A stretch of 64,000 bases of DNA, from assembly GCF_004795105.1 (NCBI RefSeq), contig NZ_SSBL01000017.1, forward strand, positions 62,001 through 126,000, written 5' to 3'. Origin of the DNA: Streptomyces sp. A0642. GTDB lineage: Bacteria > Actinomycetota > Actinomycetes > Streptomycetales > Streptomycetaceae. Position numbers and translations under genes: made by a program. Positions 51,033 through 58,469 of this stretch are shown here, in pieces. How positions within the stretch are numbered: the first letter of the stretch is position 1; the number at the start of each line of letters is the position of its first letter. The notes beneath the pieces were generated by a model. It did not search any database and was not told the DNA's origin. It worked only from the letters and a program-made list of their open reading frames with translations.

Positions 51033-52237
51033 CCCGCATCGTCCTCGACCCCTTCGTCGCCGACCTCGACGGCGAGAGCGCGGCCCTGCGCGCCGCGGGC
51101 CCGCTCGCCGAGGTGGAGCTGCCCGGCGGGGTGCACTGCTACGCGGTCACACACCACGCGGAGGCGCGGCAGCTGCTGACCGACTCGCGGATCGTGAAGG
51201 ACATCAACGTCTGGGGCGCCTGGCAGCGCGGCGAGATCCCGATGGACTGGCCGCTGATCGGCCTCGCCAACCCGGGCCGCTCCATGCTGACCGTCGACGG
51301 CGCCGACCACCGCCGGCTGCGCACCCTGGTCGCGCAGGCCCTCACCGTGAAGCGGGTGGAGCGGCTGCGCGCGGGCATCGAGGCGCTGACGACCGCGAGC
51401 CTGGACCGGCTCGCGGCCCTGCCCAAGGGCGAGAAGGTCGACCTGAAGGCCGAGTTCGCCTACCCGCTGCCGATGAACGTCATCAGCGAACTGATGGGGG
51501 TCGACGCCGCCGACCACCCCCGCCTCAAGGCACTGTTCGAGAAGTTCTTCTCGACGCAGACGCCCCCGGAGGAGGTCCCGCAGATGATGGCGGACCTCGG
51601 CGCGCTCTTCACGAAGATCGTCGACGCGAAGCGGGCCGAGCCGGGCGACGACCTGACCAGCGCCCTGATCGCCGCCTCCGAGGACGGCGACCACCTCACC
51701 AACGAGGAGATCGTCAACACCCTCCAGCTGATCATCGCGGCCGGCCACGAGACGACGATCAGCCTGATCGTGAACGCCGTGGTCGCCCTGGAGACCCACC
51801 CCGAGCAGCGCAAGCGGGTCCTGAACGGCGAGATCTCCTGGGAGAACGTGATCGAGGAGACCCTGCGCTGGAACACCCCCACCTCCCACGTCCTGATCCG
51901 CTTCGCCACGGAGGACGTGGCGGTCGGCGACAAGGTCCTCCCCAAGGGCGAGGCCCTGATCGTGTCCTTCGGCGCGCTGGGCCGGGACGAGGCGCAGCAC
52001 GGCCCGACCGCCGGCGAGTTCGACGCGACCCGCTCCCCCAACCGCCACATCGCCTTCGGCCACGGCCCGCACGTGTGCCCGGGCGCCGCGCTCTCCCGCC
52101 TGGAGGCCGGGGTCGCCCTCCCCGCGCTGTACGAGCGCTTCCCGGAGCTGGAACTGGCCGTACCGGCGTCCGAGCTGCGCAACAAGCCGATCGTCACCCA
52201 GAACGACCTGTTCGACCTGCCGGTCGAGCTGGGCTGA
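51029..52237 (+). CDS. Cytochrome P450, CYP154-like
   Basis: A 402-residue P450 starting MTRIVLDPFVADLDGESAAL. The I-helix is LIIAAGHETTISLIVNAVVA (about 232-251) with the acid-alcohol pair. The K-helix ENVIEETLRWNTPTSHVLIR (about 272-291) has an intact ExxR (EETLR). FGHGPHVCPGAALSRLEAGV (about 345-364) carries the haem Cys. It has the features expected for an active monooxygenase. CYP154 members hydroxylate steroids or aromatics in vitro, but no native substrate is evident. It overlaps the CYP157-like gene by 4 bp and ends the conservon. Confidence 0.93.
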   Translation: MTRIVLDPFVADLDGESAALRAAGPLAEVELPGGVHCYAVTHHAEARQLLTDSRIVKDINVWGAWQRGEIPMDWPLIGLANPGRSMLTVDGADHRRLRTLVAQALTVKRVERLRAGIEALTTASLDRLAALPKGEKVDLKAEFAYPLPMNVISELMGVDAADHPRLKALFEKFFSTQTPPEEVPQMMADLGALFTKIVDAKRAEPGDDLTSALIAASEDGDHLTNEEIVNTLQLIIAAGHETTISLIVNAVVALETHPEQRKRVLNGEISWENVIEETLRWNTPTSHVLIRFATEDVAVGDKVLPKGEALIVSFGALGRDEAQHGPTAGEFDATRSPNRHIAFGHGPHVCPGAALSRLEAGVALPALYERFPELELAVPASELRNKPIVTQNDLFDLPVELG

Positions 52238-52364
52238 CCCGGCCGCGTACGGCAGGGGGCGGCCCCCCGTACGGACGTACCTCCAAGGCCCACGAGTCGG
52301 ACCTCCTGTCTCATCCGACGGACAGGGCATGTAGCCGCTCCGCCGAGCGACTACGCTCCGACTC

Positions 52365-53483
52365 GTGGCCGACATCCAGATTCCCGCTGACATCAAGCCC
52401 GCCGACGGACGCTTCGGCGCCGGTCCTTCCAAGGTGCGGACGGAGGCGCTCGACGCGCTGGCCGCCACCGGTACGTCCCTTCTCGGTACGTCCCACCGCC
52501 AGGCCCCGGTGAAGAACCTGGTCGGCGCGGTGCGTGACGGCGTGCGCGACCTCTTCTCCCTCCCCGAGGGATACGAGGTGATCCTGGGCAACGGCGGCTC
52601 CACCGCCTTCTGGGACATCGCGACGCACGGTCTGATCGAGTCGAAGTCCCAGCACCTCAACTTCGGCGAGTTCTCGTCGAAGTTCGCGAAGGCCGCCAAG
52701 CTCGCCCCGTGGCTGGCCGACCCGACCGTCATCGCCTCCGAGCCGGGCACCCACCCGGACCCGCGGGCCGAGGCGGGCGTCGACGTCTACGCCTTCACGC
52801 ACAACGAGACCTCGACCGGCGTCGCCGCGCCCGTCAAGCGCGTCGAGGGCGCCGACGAGGGCTCCCTGGTCCTGGTGGACGCCACCTCCGGCGCCGGCGG
52901 CCTGCCCGTCGACATCACCGAGACGGACGTCTACTACTTCGCCCCGCAGAAGTCCTTCGCCTCCGACGGCGGCCTGTGGATCGGCGTGTTCTCCCCGGCG
53001 GCCCTGGAGCGCGCGGCGCGCGTCCACGCCTCCGGCCGTCACATCCCGGAGTTCTTCTCGCTGCCCACGGCGATCGACAACTCCCTGAAGAACCAGACGT
53101 ACAACACCCCGGCACTCGCCACGCTGTTCCTCCTGAACGAGCAGCTGACGTGGATGAACACCCAGGGCGGCCTGGACTTCACCACCGGCCGCACGGCCGC
53201 CTCCTCCGGCCACCTGTACGGCTGGGCCGAGGAGTCGAAGTACGCGACCCCGTTCGTCACGGACCCGGCCAAGCGCTCGCAGGTCATCGGCACGATCGAC
53301 TTCGCGGACGAGATCGACGCCACGGCCGTCGCCAAGGCCCTGCGCGCCAACGGCATCGTCGACACGGAGCCCTACCGCAAGCTGGGCCGCAACCAGCTGC
53401 GCGTGGCGATGTTCCCGGCGATCGACCCGTCGGACGTCCAGGCGCTGACGGCGTGCATCGACTACGTGATCGAGAAGCTGTAG
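52365..53483 (+). CDS. serC: Phosphoserine aminotransferase
   Basis: This 372-residue PLP enzyme of serine biosynthesis converts 3-phosphohydroxypyruvate to phosphoserine. FGAGPSKVRTEALDALAATG (about 17-36), THNETSTGV (about 147-155) and DVYYFAPQKSFASDGGLWIG (about 186-205, Schiff-base Lys in PQK) are the key segments. It is of the actinobacterial type II SerC (SerC_2). GTG 52365 gives VADIQIPADIKPADG. It is about 127 bp after the conservon, and a strong hairpin follows it. Confidence 0.95.
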   Translation: MADIQIPADIKPADGRFGAGPSKVRTEALDALAATGTSLLGTSHRQAPVKNLVGAVRDGVRDLFSLPEGYEVILGNGGSTAFWDIATHGLIESKSQHLNFGEFSSKFAKAAKLAPWLADPTVIASEPGTHPDPRAEAGVDVYAFTHNETSTGVAAPVKRVEGADEGSLVLVDATSGAGGLPVDITETDVYYFAPQKSFASDGGLWIGVFSPAALERAARVHASGRHIPEFFSLPTAIDNSLKNQTYNTPALATLFLLNEQLTWMNTQGGLDFTTGRTAASSGHLYGWAEESKYATPFVTDPAKRSQVIGTIDFADEIDATAVAKALRANGIVDTEPYRKLGRNQLRVAMFPAIDPSDVQALTACIDYVIEKL

Positions 53484-53498
53484 TCCGTACGCTCCGGA

Positions 53499-53532
53499 AC
53501 GGCCCTGCGCACCGCGAGGTGTGCAGGGCCGT
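53499..53532 (+). terminator. Intrinsic terminator of serC
   Basis: ACGGCCCTGCGCACC and GGTGTGCAGGGCCGT form a 15-bp stem with one mismatch and a GCGA loop, followed by TTTCTGCTT. It starts 15 bp after the stop. Confidence 0.85.
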
Positions 53533-53633
53533 TTCTGCTTCACTCGGCCGAGTGGCATATGCCGGAAACACGCTCTGCGGCCGGTCCGCCCTACGATGAT
53601 GGTCTCGCCACCAGCCAGTTCAGGAGGGCCGCA

Positions 53634-54263
53634 ATGTCTGCAGCAGCAGTCGAGCACCCCTGTGACGACGAGCCGGAACTGTCGTTGCTCGAAGAAGCCG
53701 ACAGGCTCGCGGAGCAGCTTCCCGGACGTCGCGTCGAGATCATCGGAGGCGTCATCACCGTGGCCCCACCCCCGGACGGCCCGCACGCGGACGCGTTGAC
53801 CACACTCATGATCCCGTTCCTCGCCGCAGGACTCCACGGTGAGGAGTCGAGAGTCCTCCAGGGCATCGGCCTCTGGCTGCCGGGCGGCCCCGAGGACTAC
53901 GCCATCCCCGACCTCGCCCTCGTCGACGCCGATCTCGACGCGCACAGACTCGAGAACAACTGCTACGACCCGGCCGTCTTCCGCCTGGTCCTGGAGGTCA
54001 CCTCCAGCAACTACAAGAGCGACCTGCGGCACAAGGTCGCGGCATACGCCGAGGCCAAGATCCCCGTCTACGTGGTCCTCGACCGCAAGCACAGCCGGGT
54101 CCACGTCCTGACGGAGCCCGTCGGCGGCGCCTACGACCGCCACGAGGTGTACGCCCCGGGCCAGGAGGCTCCGCTCCCCGACTCCATCGGAGCCGAAGTG
54201 ACGCTCGACGTCGCCGCACTGATCAAGGCCGGCCGAGCGAAATCAAGCCCGTCCGGCGACTGA
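53634..54263 (+). CDS. Uma2-family protein (PD-(D/E)XK nuclease-like, DUF820)
   Basis: A 209-residue protein. RRVEIIGGVITVAPPPDGPH (about 32-51), DYAIPDLALVDADLD (about 87-101), RLVLEVTSSNYKSDLRHKVA (about 121-140) and AKIPVYVVLDRKHSRVHVLT (about 144-163) form the Asp / ExT / K catalytic core of the Uma2 fold. Whether members cut DNA is unproven. ATG 53634 follows CAGGAGGG. The last codons (SSPSGD) and the stop lie in a short hairpin repeat. Its 3' end overlaps the convergent GNAT gene by 21 bp. Confidence 0.88.
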   Translation: MSAAAVEHPCDDEPELSLLEEADRLAEQLPGRRVEIIGGVITVAPPPDGPHADALTTLMIPFLAAGLHGEESRVLQGIGLWLPGGPEDYAIPDLALVDADLDAHRLENNCYDPAVFRLVLEVTSSNYKSDLRHKVAAYAEAKIPVYVVLDRKHSRVHVLTEPVGGAYDRHEVYAPGQEAPLPDSIGAEVTLDVAALIKAGRAKSSPSGD

Positions 54264-54267
54264 GGAC
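54243..54267. repeat. Short hairpin repeat supplying both stops of convergent genes
   Basis: TCAAGCCCGTCCGGCGACTG with AGGAC continuing. On the plus strand TGA 54261-54263 ends the Uma2 gene; on the minus strand TGA (complement of 54243-54245) ends the GNAT gene. It is the same family as 6424, 6840, 6951, 7061 and 23286. The CGTCC / GGAC arms form the hairpin. Confidence 0.75.
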
Positions 54268-54785
54268 CCAGAGCTCGCCGGGGTGTCCCGACGCCACCGC
54301 TCCTCGCCGTCCTCCCACTCACCGGTCGGCATGAGCCCAGCCGCAGCGGCCACCGCAGCGGAGGCGGCGTGCTCGGGGTGGATGTGCGCGACGACCGTGC
54401 GGAGCAGTCCCGCTTCCCCCAGGTGCGCCACCAGGCCCACCGCCGCTTCCTTGGCGAAGCCCCGCCCCTGCCACCCGGCGCCGATCACCCACGCGACCTC
54501 CGCCTGCGTGCCGCGCACCGTCGCCTGCACGTAGCCGGCGAGGCGGTCCTCACCCCGGACCCGCAGCACCCAGTTCCACCAGAGCTCTTCCGGGTCCGGC
54601 GACCCGGCGGTCTGCCGTTCGTAGCGGGCCCTGAGGGTCTCCGCGTCCTCCGGAACACCGCCGGTGAAGGTGTGCAGGGCGGGATCGTCGAGCACCGTCG
54701 CCATCTCGTCCGCGTGCGCGACCCGCAGGGGCTCCGCATCGAGGCGGGCGGTGGAGAAGGGGGCGGGGCCGGTGTCGGTCGTCAT
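54243..54785 (-). CDS. GNAT-family N-acetyltransferase
   Basis: A 180-residue acetyltransferase (Acetyltransf_3 type). It starts MTTDTGPAPFSTARLDAEPL. AEVAWVIGAGWQGRGFAKEA (about 95-114) is the acetyl-CoA motif, and HPEHAASAAVAAAAGLMPTG (about 134-153) the C-terminal motif. ATG 54783-54785 is preferred over a very long upstream frame. Its last codons and stop come from the short repeat at 54243-54267. Confidence 0.87.
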   Translation of the reverse strand: MTTDTGPAPFSTARLDAEPLRVAHADEMATVLDDPALHTFTGGVPEDAETLRARYERQTAGSPDPEELWWNWVLRVRGEDRLAGYVQATVRGTQAEVAWVIGAGWQGRGFAKEAAVGLVAHLGEAGLLRTVVAHIHPEHAASAAVAAAAGLMPTGEWEDGEERWRRDTPASSGSSVAGRA

Positions 54786-54875
54786 GACCGATGACCTTAT
54801 GCGGGCTCGCTCGCGCCTTCGAAACGCTCGTTCCGCCCCACCCGCGCAGATGACACGCCGCCGCGGCTGTGGACC

Positions 54876-55280
54876 ATGGAAGGCATGGAGGCGATCCCCG
54901 AGCTGAAGCCGTTCGTGAAGCAGTACACCGTGCGGCTCAGCACGCGGCGGCAGGACGGGACCCACGCGCACACCCCCGTCAACATCGCCGTCGAGGGCGA
55001 CCACGCCTACGTCCGTACGTTCTCCTCGGCGTGGAAGGTGGAGCGGATGCGCAACCACCCCGTCGTGAGGATCGGCCCGTGCACGCTGCGCGGCCGGCCG
55101 ACGGGGCCGCAGATCACCGCGCACGCCCGCCTCCTCCAGGCCGGATCGAAGGAGAACACGCACGCCGCCCGGATGCTGTCCCGCAAGCACCCGGTCGTGC
55201 AGGGCGTCCTCGTCCCCCTCGCGCACCGCCTCAAGCGTGACAGGACGCTGCACTACGAGATCCGCCCGCTCGACCCCTGA
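54876..55280 (+). CDS. PPOX-class F420-dependent flavin/deazaflavin oxidoreductase
   Basis: A 134-residue split-barrel protein. KQYTVRLSTRRQDGTHAHTP (about 15-34), VNIAVEGDHAYVRTFSSAWK (about 35-54) and VERMRNHPVVRIGPCTLRGR (about 55-74) are characteristic of the TIGR03666 (Rv2061-like) F420-binding group. It would use reduced F420 for an unknown reduction. ATG 54876 is preceded by a weak ribosome site. It is divergent from the GNAT gene. Confidence 0.85.
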   Translation: MEGMEAIPELKPFVKQYTVRLSTRRQDGTHAHTPVNIAVEGDHAYVRTFSSAWKVERMRNHPVVRIGPCTLRGRPTGPQITAHARLLQAGSKENTHAARMLSRKHPVVQGVLVPLAHRLKRDRTLHYEIRPLDP

Positions 55281-55287
55281 GGGCTGC

Positions 55288-56286
55288 TCACCCCTGCCGG
55301 CGCCGCCTTCCCAGGAACAGCAGCAGCCCGATCCCGGCGAGCACCGCGATCCCGGTCAGGGTGGTGCCCTTCACCGGCACCCCGTCGCCGCCTCCGGCGC
55401 TGTCCGCCCCGGACGACGGTGGTCTCCCGCCCGCCCGCGCGGGCCCGTCGCCCCCGCCGCTCTTCAGGTCCACCCGCACCACGTCGCTCCGCGCCCCCTC
55501 GGAGCCGTACATCAGCGCCGAACCGTCCGCCGTGTACGTCACCGACTCGGCCTGCCCGAGCAGCGGCGACTCGACCGGGTAGTCCTTGCCGAGCCGCCCC
55601 TTCGCGAAGGCGTAACCGCGCGCGCTGAAGTACGAGCGCAGCACCAGCTCCTTGCCGTCCGGCGAGAACGCCCCGTCCGTCACCCACGGCACCTCGCCGA
55701 CCCGCCGGAACACGTTGTCCCCGCCCGTCGTGAGCTTCGCGGGTCCTTCGTACAGCCCGCCGCCGTCCTCGTTCTTCGACGCGATGTACACGCGGCACGT
55801 CTTCGGGTGGACCATCAGCGCCTCGGCGTTGCGCGGGCCGTCGGCGTACTTCACGTCGAACTGTGTGGCCCTGACCGTCGCGTCCCGGAGCGTCTTCGGC
55901 TCGGGGAAGCGGTAGATCCAGACGTGGTCCCAGCTGCCGTTCAGGTTGTCGCCGATGTCGCCGACGTACAGGTTCCCGTCCGGGCCCAGCGAGATGGCCT
56001 CCACGTCGCGGGGGGCGCCGACGCCCTTCATGGTGATCCGCGCGACGGTCTTCCCGGTGCGGGAGTCGACGGCGAAGACGTACGGCCCGTCCTCGCTGTC
56101 GTTGTGCGTCCAGTAGACCCCCGGGTGGGCGCGGCTGGCCGCCAGGCCGCTGGACTCGGTGATCCGCGGGTCCTCGATCGTGAAGCTCCGGTCGGCGTCC
56201 CCGTCGTCGGCCAGGGCGGGAACCGCCGCCGCCGCGAAGGACAGCAGCGCGGCGGCGGTGGAAACGGTCAGTCGGTACGCACGCAT
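55288..56286 (-). CDS. Secreted beta-propeller-like membrane-anchored protein
   Basis: A 332-residue protein with a signal peptide MRAYRLTVSTAAALLSFAAA and AVPALA (cleavage about 26). The ectodomain has propeller-like repeats: TESSGLAASRAHPGVYWTHN, DVEAISLGPDGNLYVGDIGD, NAEALMVHPKTCRVYIASKN and GQAESVTYTADGSALMYGSE. A Ser/Gly linker precedes a C-terminal helix, GTTLTGIAVLAGIGLLLFLG, and the tail RRRRQG. There is no LPxTG motif, so it is a membrane anchor. ATG 56284-56286 is used. The function is unknown. Confidence 0.82.
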   Translation of the reverse strand: MRAYRLTVSTAAALLSFAAAAVPALADDGDADRSFTIEDPRITESSGLAASRAHPGVYWTHNDSEDGPYVFAVDSRTGKTVARITMKGVGAPRDVEAISLGPDGNLYVGDIGDNLNGSWDHVWIYRFPEPKTLRDATVRATQFDVKYADGPRNAEALMVHPKTCRVYIASKNEDGGGLYEGPAKLTTGGDNVFRRVGEVPWVTDGAFSPDGKELVLRSYFSARGYAFAKGRLGKDYPVESPLLGQAESVTYTADGSALMYGSEGARSDVVRVDLKSGGGDGPARAGGRPPSSGADSAGGGDGVPVKGTTLTGIAVLAGIGLLLFLGRRRRQG

Positions 56287-56344
56287 GGCACAAGTGTCCA
56301 TCGTCACGTCGCAGGCCGGAGCCATGATCGGCCATGATGGCGCC

Positions 56345-57100
56345 ATGCGTTTCATGTGTGTCGGCGATTCCATGACCATCGGACGCGCCGGTGACTTCAC
56401 GTGGCGCTACCGCCTGTGGCAGCACCTCGAAGCGTCTTTCGACGGCCCGTACGCGCTCGTGGGCCCGCGCACCGAGCTGTACGACCCCGGCACGGGCACC
56501 CCGGTCTCGTACGCGTACGCCGCCGAGGACTTCCCCACCGGAGCCCGCCGCCACCTGGCCGGCTGGGGCGAGGGCTGGCTGCACATGGCCCCGGTGATCG
56601 CGGGCACGGTCGCCGAGCACCGGGCGGACGTCCTGCTCGTCTCCCTCGGCCTGATAGACCTCGGCTTCTACACGGACAGCACGCAGACGGCGGCCAACGC
56701 CCGCGCCTTCCTCACCGCCGCCCGCGCGGCGAACCCGCACATCAGATGCGTCCTGCTCCCCGTCATACCGAACGTGCGGGCCGAGTCCGACGCCCCCTTC
56801 GCCGCCGAGTGCGCCCGCTTCAACGAACTCCTGGCCAAGACGGTGGCCGACCTCGACACGGCAGCGTCCCCGCTGCTCCTGGCCTCGCACCCGGCCGGCT
56901 ACGACATCCACACGGACACGTACGACGGCACCCACCCCGGCCCGTCGGGCGAACACAGACTCGCGGCGGCCTACGCCGACGCGATGCACCAGGCGTGGGG
57001 GCTGGGCGGCCCGTACCGGACCGCGAGCATCCCCCTCATCCCTTCCCCGTCGGCTTCGCCCGTACGTGCATCCGCTCCCCCTGCGGTCCGAACAGGCTGA
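56345..57100 (+). CDS. SGNH/GDSL-family hydrolase
   Basis: A 251-residue hydrolase. MRFMCVGDSMTIGRAGDFTW carries the block-I GDS with catalytic Ser. The block-III position is LLVSLGLIDLGFYTD (about 97-111): the usual GxND is replaced by GLID, so the oxyanion Asn is missing. DTYDGTHPGPSGEHRLAAAY (about 197-216) holds the catalytic Asp and His (DxxH). ATG 56345 starts directly at the domain. There is no signal peptide. Its 3' end overlaps the convergent cupin regulator by 65 bp. Confidence 0.83.
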   Translation: MRFMCVGDSMTIGRAGDFTWRYRLWQHLEASFDGPYALVGPRTELYDPGTGTPVSYAYAAEDFPTGARRHLAGWGEGWLHMAPVIAGTVAEHRADVLLVSLGLIDLGFYTDSTQTAANARAFLTAARAANPHIRCVLLPVIPNVRAESDAPFAAECARFNELLAKTVADLDTAASPLLLASHPAGYDIHTDTYDGTHPGPSGEHRLAAAYADAMHQAWGLGGPYRTASIPLIPSPSASPVRASAPPAVRTG

Positions 57101-57671
57101 GGACCTCCACCGGTTCCGGCCCCGCGGCGCCCCACCAGTGCGGGGTGTGCGTGTCGAACTCGACCACCTCGCCCGGTGTGAGCACCAGGTCGTGCTCGCC
57201 GAGCAGCAGCCGCAGCCGGCCCGAGAGCACGTACAGCCACTCGTACCCCTCGTGCACCCGCTGCTCGGGCCGGGCCTCTTTCCCCGTCGCCCCGGGAATG
57301 ACCTGCTTGTACGCGTTCACCCCGCTGAGGTGCCGGGTGAGCGGCACGAACATCGAGCCGTGCCGCTTGATCGGCCGGAACGTGACCCGCGGGTCCCCCG
57401 TCTCCGGGGCCCCGACCAGCTCGTCCAGCTGCACCCCGTACGCCTTCGCCAGCGGAAGCAGCAGCTCCAGCGTCGGCTTGCGGCCGCCGGACTCCAGCCG
57501 GGAGAGCGTGCTGAGCGAGATCCCGGTCGTCTCGCTCAGCTGCGCCAGCGTCGTCCCGCGCACGGTGCGCAACGCGCGCAGCCGCGGTCCCACGCCGGTC
57601 AGCACGGACGACAGCTCGTCGTCCCCCATCGCGCTGCCGCCGCCCTCTGCTCCCACCACGTCCGCTGCCAT
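57036..57671 (-). CDS. XRE-family regulator with C-terminal cupin domain
   Basis: A 211-residue regulator. The HTH is about 28-84 (RLRALRTVRGTTLAQLSETT, then GISLSTLSRLESGGRKPTLE). The cupin is about 125-205 (EWLYVLSGRLRLLLGEHDLV and VEFDTHTPHWWGAAGPEPVE, with the metal-type His). ATG 57669-57671 is favoured; an earlier TTG at 57707 would overlap a TTGACA -35 box. With that -35 box and a weak -10 the message may be leaderless. TTGCCG-TCC-CGGCAA (57680-57694) in the promoter suggests autoregulation. SutR-like or PuuR-like relatives control amine or sulfur use. Confidence 0.88.
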   Translation of the reverse strand: MAADVVGAEGGGSAMGDDELSSVLTGVGPRLRALRTVRGTTLAQLSETTGISLSTLSRLESGGRKPTLELLLPLAKAYGVQLDELVGAPETGDPRVTFRPIKRHGSMFVPLTRHLSGVNAYKQVIPGATGKEARPEQRVHEGYEWLYVLSGRLRLLLGEHDLVLTPGEVVEFDTHTPHWWGAAGPEPVEVLSLFGPQGERMHVRAKPTGKG

Positions 57672-57679
57672 GTCTCCAT

Positions 57680-57694
57680 TTGCCGTCCCGGCAA
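57680..57694 (-). promoter_or_regulatory. Palindromic operator in the cupin-regulator promoter
   Basis: TTGCCG-TCC-CGGCAA is a perfect 6-bp inverted repeat located 9 bp upstream of the ATG. It overlaps the region between TTGACA (minus strand, 57707-57702) and the start. The gene product would block its own promoter here. Confidence 0.5.
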
Positions 57695-57719
57695 GCGGTG
57701 TTGTCAACCGGAGGCGTCC

Positions 57720-58373
57720 TCAGACGTTTCCGGACCCGCCCACCGGACCGATCATGGCCATGGACAGCCGGGTGAACTCGCTGGTCAGCCAGGCGGGCGG
57801 CACCTGGCGCGGGCGGCGGCCGTGATGGGCGAGGAGTTCGTCGACGGACCGTGTCAGCACCTTCACCACCACGTCGAGGTTCCCGTCGACCCCGTGCCCC
57901 CGCTGCCTGGCGCGCTCGGCCTCCTGCGTCAGGAACGCGACCCACACGGACCGCCACATCGTGAGGTGATCGTCCATCTCCCTGCTCACGCCGAGCACCT
58001 CGACGAAGGCCACCCTCGCCTCCTGCGGGTCCCGGGTGACGGCCCGCACATAGGCGTCGAAGAGCCTGTGCACCCGCTCCTCGGTCGGACAGGTCTCCAT
58101 GCCCTCGGCGGTCAGCTCCGCCTCGGACGCCCGCATGCCCCGCGTCGCCACCTCGTCGTACAGATCGACGAGCAGGGCCTCGCGCGACTCGAACTCGCGG
58201 TAGAAGTCCCGCACTTCCACGTGCGCGGCAGCGCACAGATCCTCGACGGTGGTGCGGGCGTAGCCGTACACGGCGAACAAGGTCCGCCCGGCGGCCAGGA
58301 GTTGCCCGCGCACCCACGCGGGGTCGCGCGCCGCCCGCACTCCGTTCCACAGCTCCATCACGGCATCCGCCAT
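57720..58373 (-). CDS. TetR-family transcriptional regulator
   Basis: A 217-residue regulator starting MADAVMELWNGVRAARDPAW. The HTH is about 20-65 (QLLAAGRTLFAVYGYARTTV, then EDLCAAAHVEVRDFYREFES). The C-domain (TEERVHRLFDAYVRAVTRDP) is of ordinary TetR length. ATG 58371-58373 follows GAGGAGG, a strong site. It lies 49 bp upstream of the cupin-regulator start, in the same direction. Its target is unknown. Confidence 0.87.
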   Translation of the reverse strand: MADAVMELWNGVRAARDPAWVRGQLLAAGRTLFAVYGYARTTVEDLCAAAHVEVRDFYREFESREALLVDLYDEVATRGMRASEAELTAEGMETCPTEERVHRLFDAYVRAVTRDPQEARVAFVEVLGVSREMDDHLTMWRSVWVAFLTQEAERARQRGHGVDGNLDVVVKVLTRSVDELLAHHGRRPRQVPPAWLTSEFTRLSMAMIGPVGGSGNV

Positions 58374-58469
58374 CGGTCCTCCTCGGTCAGCCGTCCAGGC
58401 CCCCGGGCCCACTTTCCTCGCTCCACCACGTCAACGGCACTACCGCCACACGGCGAACAGCCGTACGCC

